Of a stretch of 64,000 bases of DNA, positions 18,182-26,523 are shown piece after piece (within the stretch, counting starts at the first letter, position 1; each line of letters starts with the position of its first letter). Origin of the DNA: Streptomyces sp. SAI-127 (GTDB taxonomy: Bacteria > Actinomycetota > Actinomycetes > Streptomycetales > Streptomycetaceae). The translations under genes and the position numbers were made by a program. The DNA lies in contig NZ_JARXYJ010000001.1 of the NCBI RefSeq assembly GCF_029894425.1, positions 1,364,001 through 1,428,000 of the forward strand. Direction: 5' to 3'. The notes beneath the pieces were generated by a model that saw only the letters and a program-made list of their open reading frames with translations, was not told the origin of the DNA and did not search any database.

Positions 18182-18631
18182 ATGCCTCTTGAGGGCGAGT
18201 ACGAGCCCAGCCCGACCCAGTGGGTGCGTGAGCAGGTGGAGCTGTACGAGAGCTCCGGCGGCACCAAGGGGAACACGCTCATGGACACGGGGATGCCGGT
18301 CATCGTGCTGACCACGCGGGGCGCGAAGAGCGGCAGCATCCGCAAGACCCCGCTGATGCGTGTGGAACACGACGGGCGTTACGCGGTGGTCGCCTCGCTG
18401 GGCGGCGCGCCCAAGCACCCGGTCTGGTACCACAACGTCAAGGCCGATCCGCATGTCGAGCTCCAGGACGGCTCGGTCAAGCGGGACTTCACGGCCCGCG
18501 AGATCACCGGCGCGGAGAAGGACGAGTGGTGGGAGCGGGCCGTCGCGGCGTACCCGCCGTACGCCGACTACCAGAAGAAGACGGACCGGGTGATCCCGGT
18601 CTTCGTCCTGGAGCCCGCCGAAGAGGCCTGA
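18182..18631 (+). CDS. F420(deazaflavin)-dependent nitroreductase-family protein
   Basis: A 149-aa split-barrel protein of the DDN/F420H2-dependent reductase family. The hallmark segment [48 protein letters not shown] binds the deazaflavin cofactor. Such enzymes reduce quinones or nitro compounds and often act in redox defence. ATG 18182 has GAGGAG 9 nt upstream. It is divergent from the P450 and convergent with the CDF transporter. Confidence 0.92.
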   Translation: MPLEGEYEPSPTQWVREQVELYESSGGTKGNTLMDTGMPVIVLTTRGAKSGSIRKTPLMRVEHDGRYAVVASLGGAPKHPVWYHNVKADPHVELQDGSVKRDFTAREITGAEKDEWWERAVAAYPPYADYQKKTDRVIPVFVLEPAEEA

Positions 18632-18637
18632 GCGACT

Positions 18638-18657
18638 TCGAGAAAATCTTTTCTCGA
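18638..18657. repeat. 20-bp palindrome after the F420 reductase gene
   Basis: Nine-base arms (TCGAGAAAA and its complement) flank a 2-bp centre, 7 bp past the stop codon. The A/T-rich arms stand out in this G+C-rich DNA. A 2-nt loop is too tight for a normal hairpin, so a protein site is possible. Confidence 0.5.
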
Positions 18658-18693
18658 GGACGCATGAACCGATTTCGGCCGGGCACCCGTGCC

Positions 18694-19665
18694 TCAGGCC
18701 CCGCCGCGTTCCCCCGTCGCGGCGGGGCTTTCTCGTGCCTCCGCGGCCGGCCGGTCGGTCACGTCGAGGAAGATCTGGTCCGCCTCGGACACGGTCCGGG
18801 CGACGGACCGCTTGATGCGTACGGCGACCTCCTCGACCCGTTCGCTGTCCAGGCCCGGCACCAGGTCCACACGGGCGGCCACCAGGACCGAGTCCAGCCC
18901 CATCTTCATGGTGAACAGCGCCTCCACGCTGTCGATCTCGGGCTGAGCGTCCAGCAGGGCCCGGATCCGGCCGCTGGCCTCCGGGTCGGCGGCCTCGCCG
19001 ATCAGCTGTCCCTTGGCCTCGCGTCCGAGCCGGTAGGCCACGTAGACGAGCAGCGCACCGATGGCCAGTGAGGCGGACGCCTCCCACACGACCTGCCCGG
19101 TGACCATGTGCAGCGCCATGCCGGCCATGGCGAGGGTCACACCGAGCACCGCCGTGCCGTCCTCGGCGACGACCGTGCGCAGGGCGGGGTCGCGCATGCC
19201 CTGGGCGGCCCCGCCCTGCCTGTGCACCTGGTGCAGCGCCCGCACGAGCGAGATCCCCTCGGCGACGAAGGCCACGCCCAGCACGATCAGGCCGGCCACA
19301 TAGCCGCTGAGCTTCTCCTCGGCGCCGTTGTGAAGCGCCTCGATGCCCTGGAAGAAGGAGAAGCAGCCGCCCATCACGAAGATCCCGACGGCCGCGATCA
19401 GCGACCAGAAGAACCGCTCCTTGCCGTAGCCGAAGGGATGTCGCCGGTCTGCGGGTCGGCGGCTGCGGCGCAGCGCGGCCAGCAGGAAGACCTCGTTGAG
19501 GCTGTCCGCGACGGAGTGCGCCGCCTCCGACAGCAGCGCGGGAGAGCCCGCGAGGAGGCCTCCGACGGCCTTGGCGACCGCGATCACCAGGTTCGCCGCG
19601 AGCGCCACCAGCACGGTGACGCGTGTTTTCCGGTCCGCTGTGTTGTTCGTCGATGTCCCGCTCAC
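18694..19665 (-). CDS. Cation diffusion facilitator (CDF) transporter
   Basis: A 323-aa inner-membrane antiporter that exports divalent metal (Zn, Co, Fe or Mn) in exchange for protons. Six helices are visible, starting VALAANLVIAVAKAVGGLLAGSPALLSEAAHSVADSLNE. The HxxxD metal site is in helix II, and a second Asp/His set lies near EGISLVRALHQ. The cytoplasmic C-terminal domain follows (about 215-310). Start GTG 19665 has only a weak Shine-Dalgarno. The last codons overlap a strong hairpin that terminates the convergent gene. Confidence 0.9.
   Translation of the reverse strand: MSGTSTNNTADRKTRVTVLVALAANLVIAVAKAVGGLLAGSPALLSEAAHSVADSLNEVFLLAALRRSRRPADRRHPFGYGKERFFWSLIAAVGIFVMGGCFSFFQGIEALHNGAEEKLSGYVAGLIVLGVAFVAEGISLVRALHQVHRQGGAAQGMRDPALRTVVAEDGTAVLGVTLAMAGMALHMVTGQVVWEASASLAIGALLVYVAYRLGREAKGQLIGEAADPEASGRIRALLDAQPEIDSVEALFTMKMGLDSVLVAARVDLVPGLDSERVEEVAVRIKRSVARTVSEADQIFLDVTDRPAAEARESPAATGERGGA
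18698..18728 (+). terminator. Hairpin terminator of the F420 reductase gene, inside the CDF 3' end
   Basis: An 11-bp perfect G+C stem (18698-18708 with 18718-18728) with a 9-nt loop is followed by TTTCT on the plus strand. It ends plus-strand transcription while sitting in the last codons of the opposite CDF gene, so the two convergent genes share this element. Confidence 0.7.
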
Positions 19666-19760
19666 CTTCGCCGACTGCCCGGCTCCCCGGCACTCATACC
19701 GTGCCGACTCCCGAAAACGGGGAACGCGTCCACCAGGACAGGCGTACTACGGGAGGAACC

Positions 19761-20780
19761 ATGGGCAGCGCCGACGACGGCAACAGCTCGTACGGCCAGA
19801 AGGCGTTCAAGCGGTCCAAGAGCCATTTCGCGGACCGGGTCACCGCCGACGGCCGGGACGGCTGGCCGGTGGAGGCCGGCCGCTACCGGCTGGTGGTCAG
19901 CCGTGCGTGTCCCTGGGCGAGCCGGGCGGTGATCTCGCGACGGCTGCTCGGGCTGGAGGACGCGCTGTCGATGGCGATCGCCGATCCGATCCAGGACGAC
20001 CGCAGCTGGCGTTTCACCCTGGACCCGGACGACCGCGACCCGGTGCTCGGCATCCGCTACCTCAGCGAGGCCTACGACCGGCGGGAGAGCGACTATCCGG
20101 GCGGGGTGAGCGTGCCCGCGCTCGTGGACGTGCCCAGCGGGAAGCTCGTCACGAACGACTATCAGCAGCTCACCCTGGACCTGGCCACCGAGTGGACGGC
20201 CCTGCACCGTCAGGGCGCGCCCGATCTGTATCCGCGGGCGCTGCGCGACGAGATCGACTCGGTGATGGCGGAGGTGTACGAGGACGTCAACAACGGTGTG
20301 TACCGGGCGGGTTTCGCCACCGGCCAGGAGGAGTACGAGGAGGCGTGCGCGGGCGTGTTCCGCCGGCTCGACCTGCTGACCTCGCGCCTGGCCCGGCAGC
20401 GGTATCTCGTCGGGGACACCCTCACCGAGGCGGACATCCGGCTGTTCACCACACTGGTGCGTTTCGACGCCGTCTACCACGGTCACTTCAAGTGCAACCG
20501 CTGGAAGCTGGCGGAGAACGAGGTGCTGTGGGCGTACGTCCGCGACCTCTACCAGACGCCGGGCTTCGGCGACACCGTCGACTTCGACCACATCAAACGG
20601 CACTACTACCAGGTCCACACCGGCATCAATCCGACCGGCATCGTGCCGCTCGGGCCAGACTTGGCGGGCTGGCTGACGCCGCATCACCGTGAGGAGCTCG
20701 GCGGCCGTCCGTTCGGCGACGGGACCCCGCCGGGGCCGCCTGCCCCGCAGGAGCGGGTTCCGGCACAGGGACGTCCCTGA
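19761..20780 (+). CDS. Glutathione S-transferase-type (S-glutathionyl/mycothiol-hydroquinone reductase, YqjG/Xi class) enzyme
   Basis: A 339-aa protein of the Xi-class GST/ECM4 family, which reductively removes thiols from hydroquinone conjugates. The catalytic Cys lies in RACPWASRAV (about residue 50). The GST N-terminal thioredoxin-like fold includes PALVD and the Ser/Asp-rich glutathione site. The C-terminal helical domain carries LVGDTLTEADIRLFTTLVRFD. Streptomyces use mycothiol instead of glutathione, so the true co-substrate is probably mycothiol (inference). ATG 19761 is preceded by GGGAGGA. Confidence 0.88.
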   Translation: MGSADDGNSSYGQKAFKRSKSHFADRVTADGRDGWPVEAGRYRLVVSRACPWASRAVISRRLLGLEDALSMAIADPIQDDRSWRFTLDPDDRDPVLGIRYLSEAYDRRESDYPGGVSVPALVDVPSGKLVTNDYQQLTLDLATEWTALHRQGAPDLYPRALRDEIDSVMAEVYEDVNNGVYRAGFATGQEEYEEACAGVFRRLDLLTSRLARQRYLVGDTLTEADIRLFTTLVRFDAVYHGHFKCNRWKLAENEVLWAYVRDLYQTPGFGDTVDFDHIKRHYYQVHTGINPTGIVPLGPDLAGWLTPHHREELGGRPFGDGTPPGPPAPQERVPAQGRP

Positions 20781-20821
20781 TCGCGCCCCGATCAACGACT
20801 CACTCGACCTAGGAGACGACC

Positions 20822-21118
20822 ATGGCCAAGAAGAAGAAGCTTCCCCTCGCCTACCAGCCCCTCGGATTCGTGCTGGGCTGGTCGAGCGGTTGGCTCGCGG
20901 GACTCGCCTTCCGCAAGACGTGGATGGCGATCCGGCACGAGGAGGACGCGCCCGACGCCCTGGACCGCGACCGCGGCTGGGGGGAGATCCTCCTGGCGGC
21001 CGCGATCCAGGGCGCCATCTTCGCCGCGGTGCGCAGTGCCGTGGACCGCACCGGCGCGAAGGCCATCGAGCGGTCCACGGGCACCTGGCCGGCCTCCGAG
21101 AAGGGCGGCCGGGACTGA
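20822..21118 (+). CDS. DUF4235 small membrane protein
   Basis: A 98-aa protein with a basic N-terminus (MAKKKKLPLAYQPLG) and two hydrophobic segments (about 14-30 and 58-72), matching DUF4235. It is a widespread actinobacterial envelope protein of unknown function. It follows the GST gene by 41 bp with AGGAGAC before its ATG. It ends 1 bp before the convergent VOC gene. Confidence 0.88.
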   Translation: MAKKKKLPLAYQPLGFVLGWSSGWLAGLAFRKTWMAIRHEEDAPDALDRDRGWGEILLAAAIQGAIFAAVRSAVDRTGAKAIERSTGTWPASEKGGRD

Positions 21119-21119
21119 C

Positions 21120-21512
21120 TCAGCCCTGTTTGGGCGCGGTCGGTGTGACCAGGCGCAGGGTGAAGGAGTGGCCGGCGGGGTCGGCGTAGCCGCGTTCCTC
21201 GTACGGCCCCGAGACGTCCTTCGTCTCCAGTGGGCGCCCGCCGAGCTCCACCACCTTGCGCTCCGTCGCGTCCAGGTCGTCCACCACGAAGTCGATGTGG
21301 GCCTGGAGGGAGTTCTCGGGACGGGGCCAGCTCGGCGGTGTCGCGTTCACGTCGCGGCGGAATCCGAGCCGGAATCCGTCCGCGCCCCTGATCTCCACGC
21401 GGTTGGCGGTCGCGTCCGTCTCCTCGGCGTCCAGCAGCTCCTTGTAGAACACGGCGAGCTTCTCGGGCTCGGCACAGTCGAGCACGACGACCCCCGCTTT
21501 CACCAGTGCCAT
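21120..21512 (-). CDS. VOC (glyoxalase/bleomycin-resistance-like) family protein
   Basis: A 130-aa vicinal-oxygen-chelate protein made of paired beta-alpha-beta-beta-beta modules. Visible features are VVLDCAEPEKLAVFYKELL, HIDFVVDDLDATERKVVELGG and DPAGHSFTLRLV. Likely roles are an enzyme on a small molecule or a binding/sequestering protein; the substrate is unknown. ATG 21512 has GGAGGA upstream. The ATG eight codons earlier has no comparable site. Confidence 0.88.
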   Translation of the reverse strand: MALVKAGVVVLDCAEPEKLAVFYKELLDAEETDATANRVEIRGADGFRLGFRRDVNATPPSWPRPENSLQAHIDFVVDDLDATERKVVELGGRPLETKDVSGPYEERGYADPAGHSFTLRLVTPTAPKQG

Positions 21513-21590
21513 GTCTCCTCCGAAGGGTATGGCCACGGGGTGTTGGCGCCCCGCGGCCTTGTACCTTGCGGATATCCCGGCACGGCCTAT

Positions 21591-22058
21591 TCAGTCGGCG
21601 ACCAGCCACTGTCCGTCCCGCATCAGTTCACGCCCGGTGAGCTCATTGGCCTCCCGCCAGGCCTGCACACGCTGTGGGTGGACCCTGAAGTAGAGGTAGG
21701 GCGTGGTGAGTTGGCGGGGGTCGAACCCGGTCACCGCGGCGAAGCGGTCCCCTTCCTCGCCGGTCAGCCCGTCCTGGGTGAGGGTGTCGACGGTGCCCTC
21801 GATCATCACGACGTCCCGGGTGGGCCCCAGGCCGAGGCGCACTCTGCCGGTCGCCTTGAGGTTCCGCCCGGTGGGGCTGTTGGCCGGGGTGGCCAGGAGG
21901 ATGGTGGAGCCGTCCCAGACGAACGAGAGCGGGACGAGATACGGCACACCCGAGCCGTCGTCCGGGGCCGTGGCGACCCAGACGTCCTCGTCGTGCTCCA
22001 GGCGGTTCAGGGTGTCCTGCTTACGCTGCTTCGCGAGGCGTGGCGGCTGCGGGGCCAT
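21591..22058 (-). CDS. Pyridoxamine 5'-phosphate oxidase-like (split-barrel flavin/F420) protein
   Basis: A 155-aa split beta-barrel protein (PPOX class). The fold segments WVATAPDDGSGVPYLVPLSFVWDGSTILLATPANSPTGRN and RVRLGLGPTRDVVMIEGTV match F420- or FMN-binding members. The cofactor cannot be fixed from the sequence alone. It starts at ATG 22058 with GGAGG 10-11 nt upstream. The preceding GNAT gene runs the same way; its stop codon lies 26 bp before this start. Confidence 0.85.
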   Translation of the reverse strand: MAPQPPRLAKQRKQDTLNRLEHDEDVWVATAPDDGSGVPYLVPLSFVWDGSTILLATPANSPTGRNLKATGRVRLGLGPTRDVVMIEGTVDTLTQDGLTGEEGDRFAAVTGFDPRQLTTPYLYFRVHPQRVQAWREANELTGRELMRDGQWLVAD

Positions 22059-22083
22059 CGGCGTGCGTCCTCCTGCTGGATCA

Positions 22084-22614
22084 TCAAGTGACGGCATCAG
22101 TCTCGCCGTTCGAACCGGCTTCCACCTCCGTCTTTCGGCCTAGGACGTGTCGCAGCGTCACGGCGTGGGCCCCGAATCCCTGGCGCTCGTAGAAGCGGAT
22201 CGCCTCCGGGTTGGCCGCGTAGGCGGCGACCTCCGCCTGCACGGCCCCCTGCGCTCCGGCCCAGGCCAGGAACTCCTCCACCAAGCGGGCGCCGACCCGC
22301 GCGCGCCGATGGTCCGGGCGGACGTACAGGCCATTCAGCGTGGCCGACCTCACGGGTCGCACGGCCGAGGGTTCGGTCAGGGATCCGGTCAGGTGCCCGA
22401 CAACCTCACCGTCGTACGCCACCACCAGGACGAGTCGTGCCGGGTCCGCGAGGGCCGCCGTGAACGAGGCGGCTCCGTGCTCGCGCGGCCAGCCGACGTC
22501 GACGCTCGGATCCCTGGTTCCGGCGTCCTCGGCGAACAGGCCCGCGCTGGAGGCGACCAGTCCCGGGATGTCGTCGGGGCGGGCGTGGCGGACGGTCAGA
22601 TCTTGATCGGTCAT
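22084..22614 (-). CDS. GNAT family N-acetyltransferase
   Basis: A 176-aa acetyltransferase that transfers acetyl from acetyl-CoA to an amine. Motif A (NGLYVRPDHRRARVGARLVEEFLAWA, about residues 92-117) holds the acetyl-CoA pyrophosphate loop, here R-x-x-x-A instead of the usual Q/R-x-x-G-x-G/A. Motif B (EAIRFYERQGF) follows. The acceptor is unknown. It is divergent from the DUF1304-TetR operon and shares its operator region. Confidence 0.9.
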   Translation of the reverse strand: MTDQDLTVRHARPDDIPGLVASSAGLFAEDAGTRDPSVDVGWPREHGAASFTAALADPARLVLVVAYDGEVVGHLTGSLTEPSAVRPVRSATLNGLYVRPDHRRARVGARLVEEFLAWAGAQGAVQAEVAAYAANPEAIRFYERQGFGAHAVTLRHVLGRKTEVEAGSNGETDAVT

Positions 22615-22654
22615 GGCGCGCACGCTAGCGGGCGGCACTGACAGGTGGACTTCC

Positions 22655-22668
22655 TGGACGACTGTCCA
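22655..22668. promoter_or_regulatory. TetR operator copy 1 upstream of DUF1304
   Basis: TGGACGACTGTCCA is a TGGAC-N4-GTCCA dyad between the divergent GNAT gene and the DUF1304-TetR operon, just upstream of the likely -10 TATAGT (22671-22676). Confidence 0.68.
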
Positions 22669-22675
22669 GCTATAG

Positions 22676-22689
22676 TGGACACACGTCCA
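22676..22689. promoter_or_regulatory. TetR operator copy 2 upstream of DUF1304
   Basis: TGGACACACGTCCA repeats the TGGAC-N4-GTCCA dyad 21 bp (two helical turns) after the first copy. It overlaps the end of the candidate -10 hexamer, so binding here would block polymerase. Confidence 0.68.
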
Positions 22690-22706
22690 AGAAGTAGAGG
22701 AAACTG

Positions 22707-23069
22707 ATGGAGATCCTGGCTAATGTGCTGGTCGCCCTGGTGGCCGCGCTGCACGTGTACATCCTGGTGATGGAGATGTTCCTGTGGCAGAAGAAGCCGG
22801 GGATGTCCTTTCACGGGTTCGACGGGGAGATGGCGCGGGCCACCGCCGCCATGGCCGGCAACCAGGGGCTGTACAACGGCTTCCTCGCGGCGGGGCTGGT
22901 GTGGGGGCTCGTGGCCGGGGATCCGACCGGGTTCCGGGCGCAGGTGTTCTTCCTGGTGTGCGTGATCGTCGCGGGTGTGTACGGCGCTGTCACCGCCAAC
23001 GTGCGGATCCTCGCCGCTCAGGCGCTGCCCGGCGCGCTCGCCCTGGCCGCCGTGCTCGCAGCGCGGTGA
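22707..23069 (+). CDS. DUF1304 integral membrane protein
   Basis: A 120-aa protein with four hydrophobic helices that matches DUF1304. Family-like segments are AALHVYILVMEMFLWQ and GNQGLYNGFLAAGLVWG. Function is unknown. Its stop codon overlaps the TetR start by 3 bases (GTGA arrangement), which shows translational coupling with its probable regulator. Confidence 0.9.
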   Translation: MEILANVLVALVAALHVYILVMEMFLWQKKPGMSFHGFDGEMARATAAMAGNQGLYNGFLAAGLVWGLVAGDPTGFRAQVFFLVCVIVAGVYGAVTANVRILAAQALPGALALAAVLAAR

Positions 23070-23629
23070 CCCGCGCCGCACCCGAGGACCCGCGGGCGGC
23101 CCGCACCCGGGCGCGGCTGCGGGAGGCACTGCTCGCGGAGTGCGCCGAACGGCCGCTGGAGGAGGTCGGCGTGGCCGCGCTGGTGCGGCGGGCCGGGGTC
23201 GGCCGGGCGACCTTCTACGTGCACTACGACGGCCTGGAGGCGCTCGCCGTCGACGCCTGTGCGGACGTCGTACGGGAGGCCGTGGAGGCGCTGCACGCAT
23301 GGCGCGGACGGCCCGACCCGGTGCACGCGCCGCCCGCGCTCGCGGAGTTCTTCGGCTCGCTCACCCCGCACACCGCCCTGTACCGGTCCCTGCTCGCCCC
23401 GGGCGGCGGCGGTCCCCTCGGCAGGGTCCTGCACCGGGACCTGAGGGCCTACAGCCTGCGGGAGCGTGAGCTCGCGGGCGCGGCGGACGCCCCCCTGGTC
23501 GCCTCCGCGGTCGCCGCCACCTTCGCCGGCGTACTGGCCGACTGGCTGCACGGCCTGCTGGACGCCACCGCGGCCGACATCGCCGACCAGGTCTGGCAGT
23601 TGCTGGTCGCGCTGCACGCGAGCCGGTGA
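23066..23629 (+). CDS. TetR family regulator coupled to DUF1304
   Basis: A 187-aa TetR protein starting at GTG 23066 inside the DUF1304 stop codon. The DNA-binding domain is clear (LLAECAERPLEEVGVAALVRRAGVGRATFYVHYDGLEALAVDA, about residues 17-60). The C-terminal domain matches TetR_C_7/AcrR-like forms. It probably represses its own operon through the two TGGAC-N4-GTCCA sites. Confidence 0.9.
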   Translation: MTRAAPEDPRAARTRARLREALLAECAERPLEEVGVAALVRRAGVGRATFYVHYDGLEALAVDACADVVREAVEALHAWRGRPDPVHAPPALAEFFGSLTPHTALYRSLLAPGGGGPLGRVLHRDLRAYSLRERELAGAADAPLVASAVAATFAGVLADWLHGLLDATAADIADQVWQLLVALHASR

Positions 23630-23636
23630 GGCCGGA

Positions 23637-24476
23637 TCACTTGCAGGCCAGGTGTTCCTCGAGCAGGGGCCAGGCCTCCACGCCGTCGGCGGTGCGGACG
23701 TACGCCGTGCGTCGGTCGCCGGTCAGCCACAACTGCCGGTCCCCGTACCGGTATCCGGTGTCGCGGGCGTCCGCCGGCAGGTCGGCCGAGCCATCGTAGG
23801 GCGCGGTGAGCGTGCCGGGTTCGAGCAGGCCCTCGGGGTCCCGGGCGTACCTCCGTTCTCCGAGGTCCAGGAAGTGCACCTCACGCCAGTCGCAGTGGTC
23901 GTCTCCGGGACCGCTGCTCACCTCGGTGGTGGGCACGCGCTCGCCCGCGCTGTCGGTCCAGATCTCGTAGCCGTGGGAGTCGGTCCAGTCGGCCGGGAGT
24001 TCGGACGGGTCGCAGGACGCGCTGGTCTCCGGGCCCCAACCGGGCCTGCCCTGCTGGTCCTTGGCGACCACGACCGCCACCTTGGTCCGCCCGTCGACGT
24101 CGTACGAGTACAGCACGCGGTCCTTCTCGCGGCGCTCGACCCGGTAGCCGGATCGGGGGTCGCCCGGGTCGAACAGGTGGAAGTACAGCTTCAGCCCTTC
24201 CTCCGGGCTGTCCCCGCCGTCGTCCCTGCTCCAGCCGTCGGGGCCGTTGCCGTTGTGGATCTCCCCGGCGCACTCCAGGGCCCGGCCCGCGGCCCCGGAG
24301 GCCAGCCGCAGCGCCTGCGGGGTGTACTCGTCCAGTTCCTTCGTGGGGACGTTCAGCGTTCCGCCGTAGGGCAAGCTCGGCACCGTACCGTCGACGACCA
24401 GGTCGTCCCCGGAATCGCACCCCACGACCGCCATGACCAGCGCCGCCCCCAGCACCGCCGTCAGCCTTCTGCGCAT
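23637..24476 (-). CDS. Lipoprotein of unknown function
   Basis: A 279-aa secreted lipoprotein with a basic-hydrophobic signal and lipobox MAVVGC (Cys about residue 20). The mature part is acidic and soluble, with several cysteines (LECAGEI, SASCDPSEL, DDHCDWREV, EHLACK) that may form disulfides outside the cell. I do not recognise a family. The upstream ATG at 24506 has AAGGA only 2 nt before it, so ATG 24476 is preferred. Confidence 0.8.
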   Translation of the reverse strand: MRRRLTAVLGAALVMAVVGCDSGDDLVVDGTVPSLPYGGTLNVPTKELDEYTPQALRLASGAAGRALECAGEIHNGNGPDGWSRDDGGDSPEEGLKLYFHLFDPGDPRSGYRVERREKDRVLYSYDVDGRTKVAVVVAKDQQGRPGWGPETSASCDPSELPADWTDSHGYEIWTDSAGERVPTTEVSSGPGDDHCDWREVHFLDLGERRYARDPEGLLEPGTLTAPYDGSADLPADARDTGYRYGDRQLWLTGDRRTAYVRTADGVEAWPLLEEHLACK

Positions 24477-24537
24477 CCCGGCCCCCACCTCTTTGCCCGC
24501 TCTCATGATCCTTCGACGCCGCGGGGCCCCGGAACGT

Positions 24538-25497
24538 TCAGCGCGCCGCCGTCTGGAACGTCCGCCGGTACACCTGCGGTGACACCCCGATCGCCGCGTG
24601 CAGGTGCTGTCGCAGGGACGCGCCCGTGGCGAACCCGACGCGGCCGGCGATCTGGTCGACCGCCAGGTCGCTGGACTCCAGGAGGTGCCGGGCCCGGGCG
24701 ACGCGCTGCTGGATGAGCCAGCGGCCGGGGCTCATGCCCACCTCGTCGTGGAAGCGGCGGGCGAAGGTGCGCAGGCTCATCCGGGCGTGGGCGGCGAGGT
24801 CGGCCAGGGTCAGGGACTGATCGAGGCGCTCCAGCGCCCAGGCGCGGGTCCCGGCGGTACTCGCGGCGCCCTGTTCCGGGACCGGCTGCTCGATGTACTG
24901 GGCCTGGCCGCCGTCCCGGAAGGGCGGGACCACACAGCGGCGGGCGACGGCGTTGGCGAGTTCGCTGCCGTGGTCCTTGCGGACGAGGTGCAAACAGACG
25001 TCCACGCCGGAGGCGGCCCCGGCCGAGGTGAGGATGCGGTCGTCGTCGACGAAGAGCACGTCGGGGTCGAGGTCGATGTGCGGGAACATGCTCCGGAAGC
25101 GGTCGGCGAGCTGCCAGTGGGTGGTCGCCCGGCGGCCGTCCAGAAGACCGGCCGCGGCGAGGACGAAGGCGCCGGTGCAGATGGAGACGATCCGGGTGTC
25201 GGGGCGGACGTACGCGAGGGCCTCGCGCACCTCCTCCGGGAGCTCGGCGGGCATCCGCTCCGGCGAGACGGGGGTGATCACCACGGTGTCGGCGGTGGCC
25301 AGGATCTCCGGACCGTGCTCGACGCCGATGGTGAAGTCGGCGTTGCTGCGCACCGGTCGGCCGTCGACCGAACAGGTCAGCACCTCGTACCGGCCGTCGG
25401 CGGCGCCGAGGATCCGGCTGGGGATGCCCAGCTCGAAGGGGTACACGCCGTCCAGGGCCAGCACCACGACCCGCTCGGTCCGCTCCACATGTCGCAT
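24538..25497 (-). CDS. GlxA-type transcriptional regulator (DJ-1/PfpI domain plus AraC HTH)
   Basis: A 319-aa regulator. Residues about 8-180 form a DJ-1/PfpI amidase-like domain with the nucleophile-elbow motif VSICTGAFVLAAAG. Residues about 215-315 carry the AraC double helix-turn-helix (MSLRTFARRFHDEVGMSPGRWLIQQRV). The DJ-1 domain usually senses a ligand rather than acting as an enzyme. It faces a quinone oxidoreductase gene across 71 bp that contain a TGGCA-N4-TGCCA dyad. Confidence 0.92.
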   Translation of the reverse strand: MRHVERTERVVVLALDGVYPFELGIPSRILGAADGRYEVLTCSVDGRPVRSNADFTIGVEHGPEILATADTVVITPVSPERMPAELPEEVREALAYVRPDTRIVSICTGAFVLAAAGLLDGRRATTHWQLADRFRSMFPHIDLDPDVLFVDDDRILTSAGAASGVDVCLHLVRKDHGSELANAVARRCVVPPFRDGGQAQYIEQPVPEQGAASTAGTRAWALERLDQSLTLADLAAHARMSLRTFARRFHDEVGMSPGRWLIQQRVARARHLLESSDLAVDQIAGRVGFATGASLRQHLHAAIGVSPQVYRRTFQTAAR

Positions 25498-25517
25498 GGC
25501 ACGATCCTATCGAAGCT

Positions 25518-25531
25518 TGGCAATCATGCCA
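25518..25531. promoter_or_regulatory. Candidate GlxA-regulator operator
   Basis: TGGCAATCATGCCA is a 5-4-5 dyad 20 bp before the regulator start in the divergent promoter. It may control both genes. Only one copy is seen. Confidence 0.45.
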
Positions 25532-25568
25532 TTTCCCGGACGGGCGGGGCCGGGCAGGCTGGACGACC

Positions 25569-26519
25569 ATGAGCACTGTGAACACCATGCGAGCCATCAG
25601 CCAGACCACCCTCGGCGGTCCCGAGGTCCTCGAGGAGATCGAGGTCGAGCGCCCCGCGCCGCGGCCCAACCAGGTACTGGTCCGGGTGCGGGCGGCCGGC
25701 CTGAACCCGACCGACTGGAAGCACCGGGCCACCGGCGGCTTCCTCGGCGGGCCGCCGTTCGTCCTCGGCTGGGACGTCTCCGGCGTGGTCGAGGCGGTCG
25801 GCATCGGGGTCGCCACCTTCAAGCCCGGTGACGAGGTGTTCGGCATGCTGCCGTACCCGTGGGGCCATGGTTCGCACGCCGAGTACGTCGTCGCGCCGGT
25901 GCGGGCCCTCACGCACAAGCCGTCGTCGATCGACCACACGCAGGCCGGCGCGCTGCCGCTGGTGTCGCTGACCGCGTGGCAGGCGCTGGTCGAGAACGCG
26001 GATCTCCGGCCGGGGCAGCGGGTGCTGATCCACGCGGCGGCCGGTGGGGTGGGCCATGTGGCCGTGCAGATCGCCAAGGCGCGGGGCGCGTACGTGATCG
26101 GTACCGCGAGCGCGGGCAAGCACGACTTCCTGCGCGAGCTGGGCGCGGACGAGGTGATCGACTACCGGACCACCGACTTCACCGAGGCGGTGAAGGACGT
26201 CGACGTGGTGCTGGACACGCTGGGCGGCGACACCTCGGTGCGCTCGCTGCGGGTGCTGCGACCGGGCGGGATCGTGGTGTCGATCCTGCCGGTCGGCTCG
26301 GACGAGTTCGGCGAGGAGGCCGAGCGGCTGGGCGTCAGGGCCGTGCGCATGCTCGTGGACGCCGACCGCGCCGGGATGAACGCGGTCGTCGAGCTGGTGG
26401 AGAAGGGCGAGCTGCGGGCCACGATCGCGGGGACCTTCCCGCTGGCCGATGCCGCAAAGGCACATGCGCTGGGCGACACCGGCCGTACGAAGGGGAAGCT
26501 GGTTCTGGTGGTCGACTGA
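25569..26519 (+). CDS. Zinc-independent NADP-dependent oxidoreductase (quinone oxidoreductase/MDR family)
   Basis: A 316-aa medium-chain reductase. The GroES-like domain (about 30-115: GLNPTDWKHRATG, VLGWDVSGVVEAVG) precedes a Rossmann domain with the NADPH motif HAAAGGVGHVAVQIAKARGA (about residues 155-175). Zinc-ligand cysteines are absent. Such enzymes reduce quinones or enones. Its divergent GlxA-type regulator is the probable controller. Start ATG 25569 has a weak Shine-Dalgarno; a second ATG at 25587 is possible. Confidence 0.9.
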   Translation: MSTVNTMRAISQTTLGGPEVLEEIEVERPAPRPNQVLVRVRAAGLNPTDWKHRATGGFLGGPPFVLGWDVSGVVEAVGIGVATFKPGDEVFGMLPYPWGHGSHAEYVVAPVRALTHKPSSIDHTQAGALPLVSLTAWQALVENADLRPGQRVLIHAAAGGVGHVAVQIAKARGAYVIGTASAGKHDFLRELGADEVIDYRTTDFTEAVKDVDVVLDTLGGDTSVRSLRVLRPGGIVVSILPVGSDEFGEEAERLGVRAVRMLVDADRAGMNAVVELVEKGELRATIAGTFPLADAAKAHALGDTGRTKGKLVLVVD

Positions 26520-26523
26520 CCCG

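Noticed and set aside
18638..18657. 20-bp palindrome as a transcription terminator
   Set aside because: The loop would be only 2 nt and the stem A/T-rich; the hairpin at 18698-18728 is a far better terminator.
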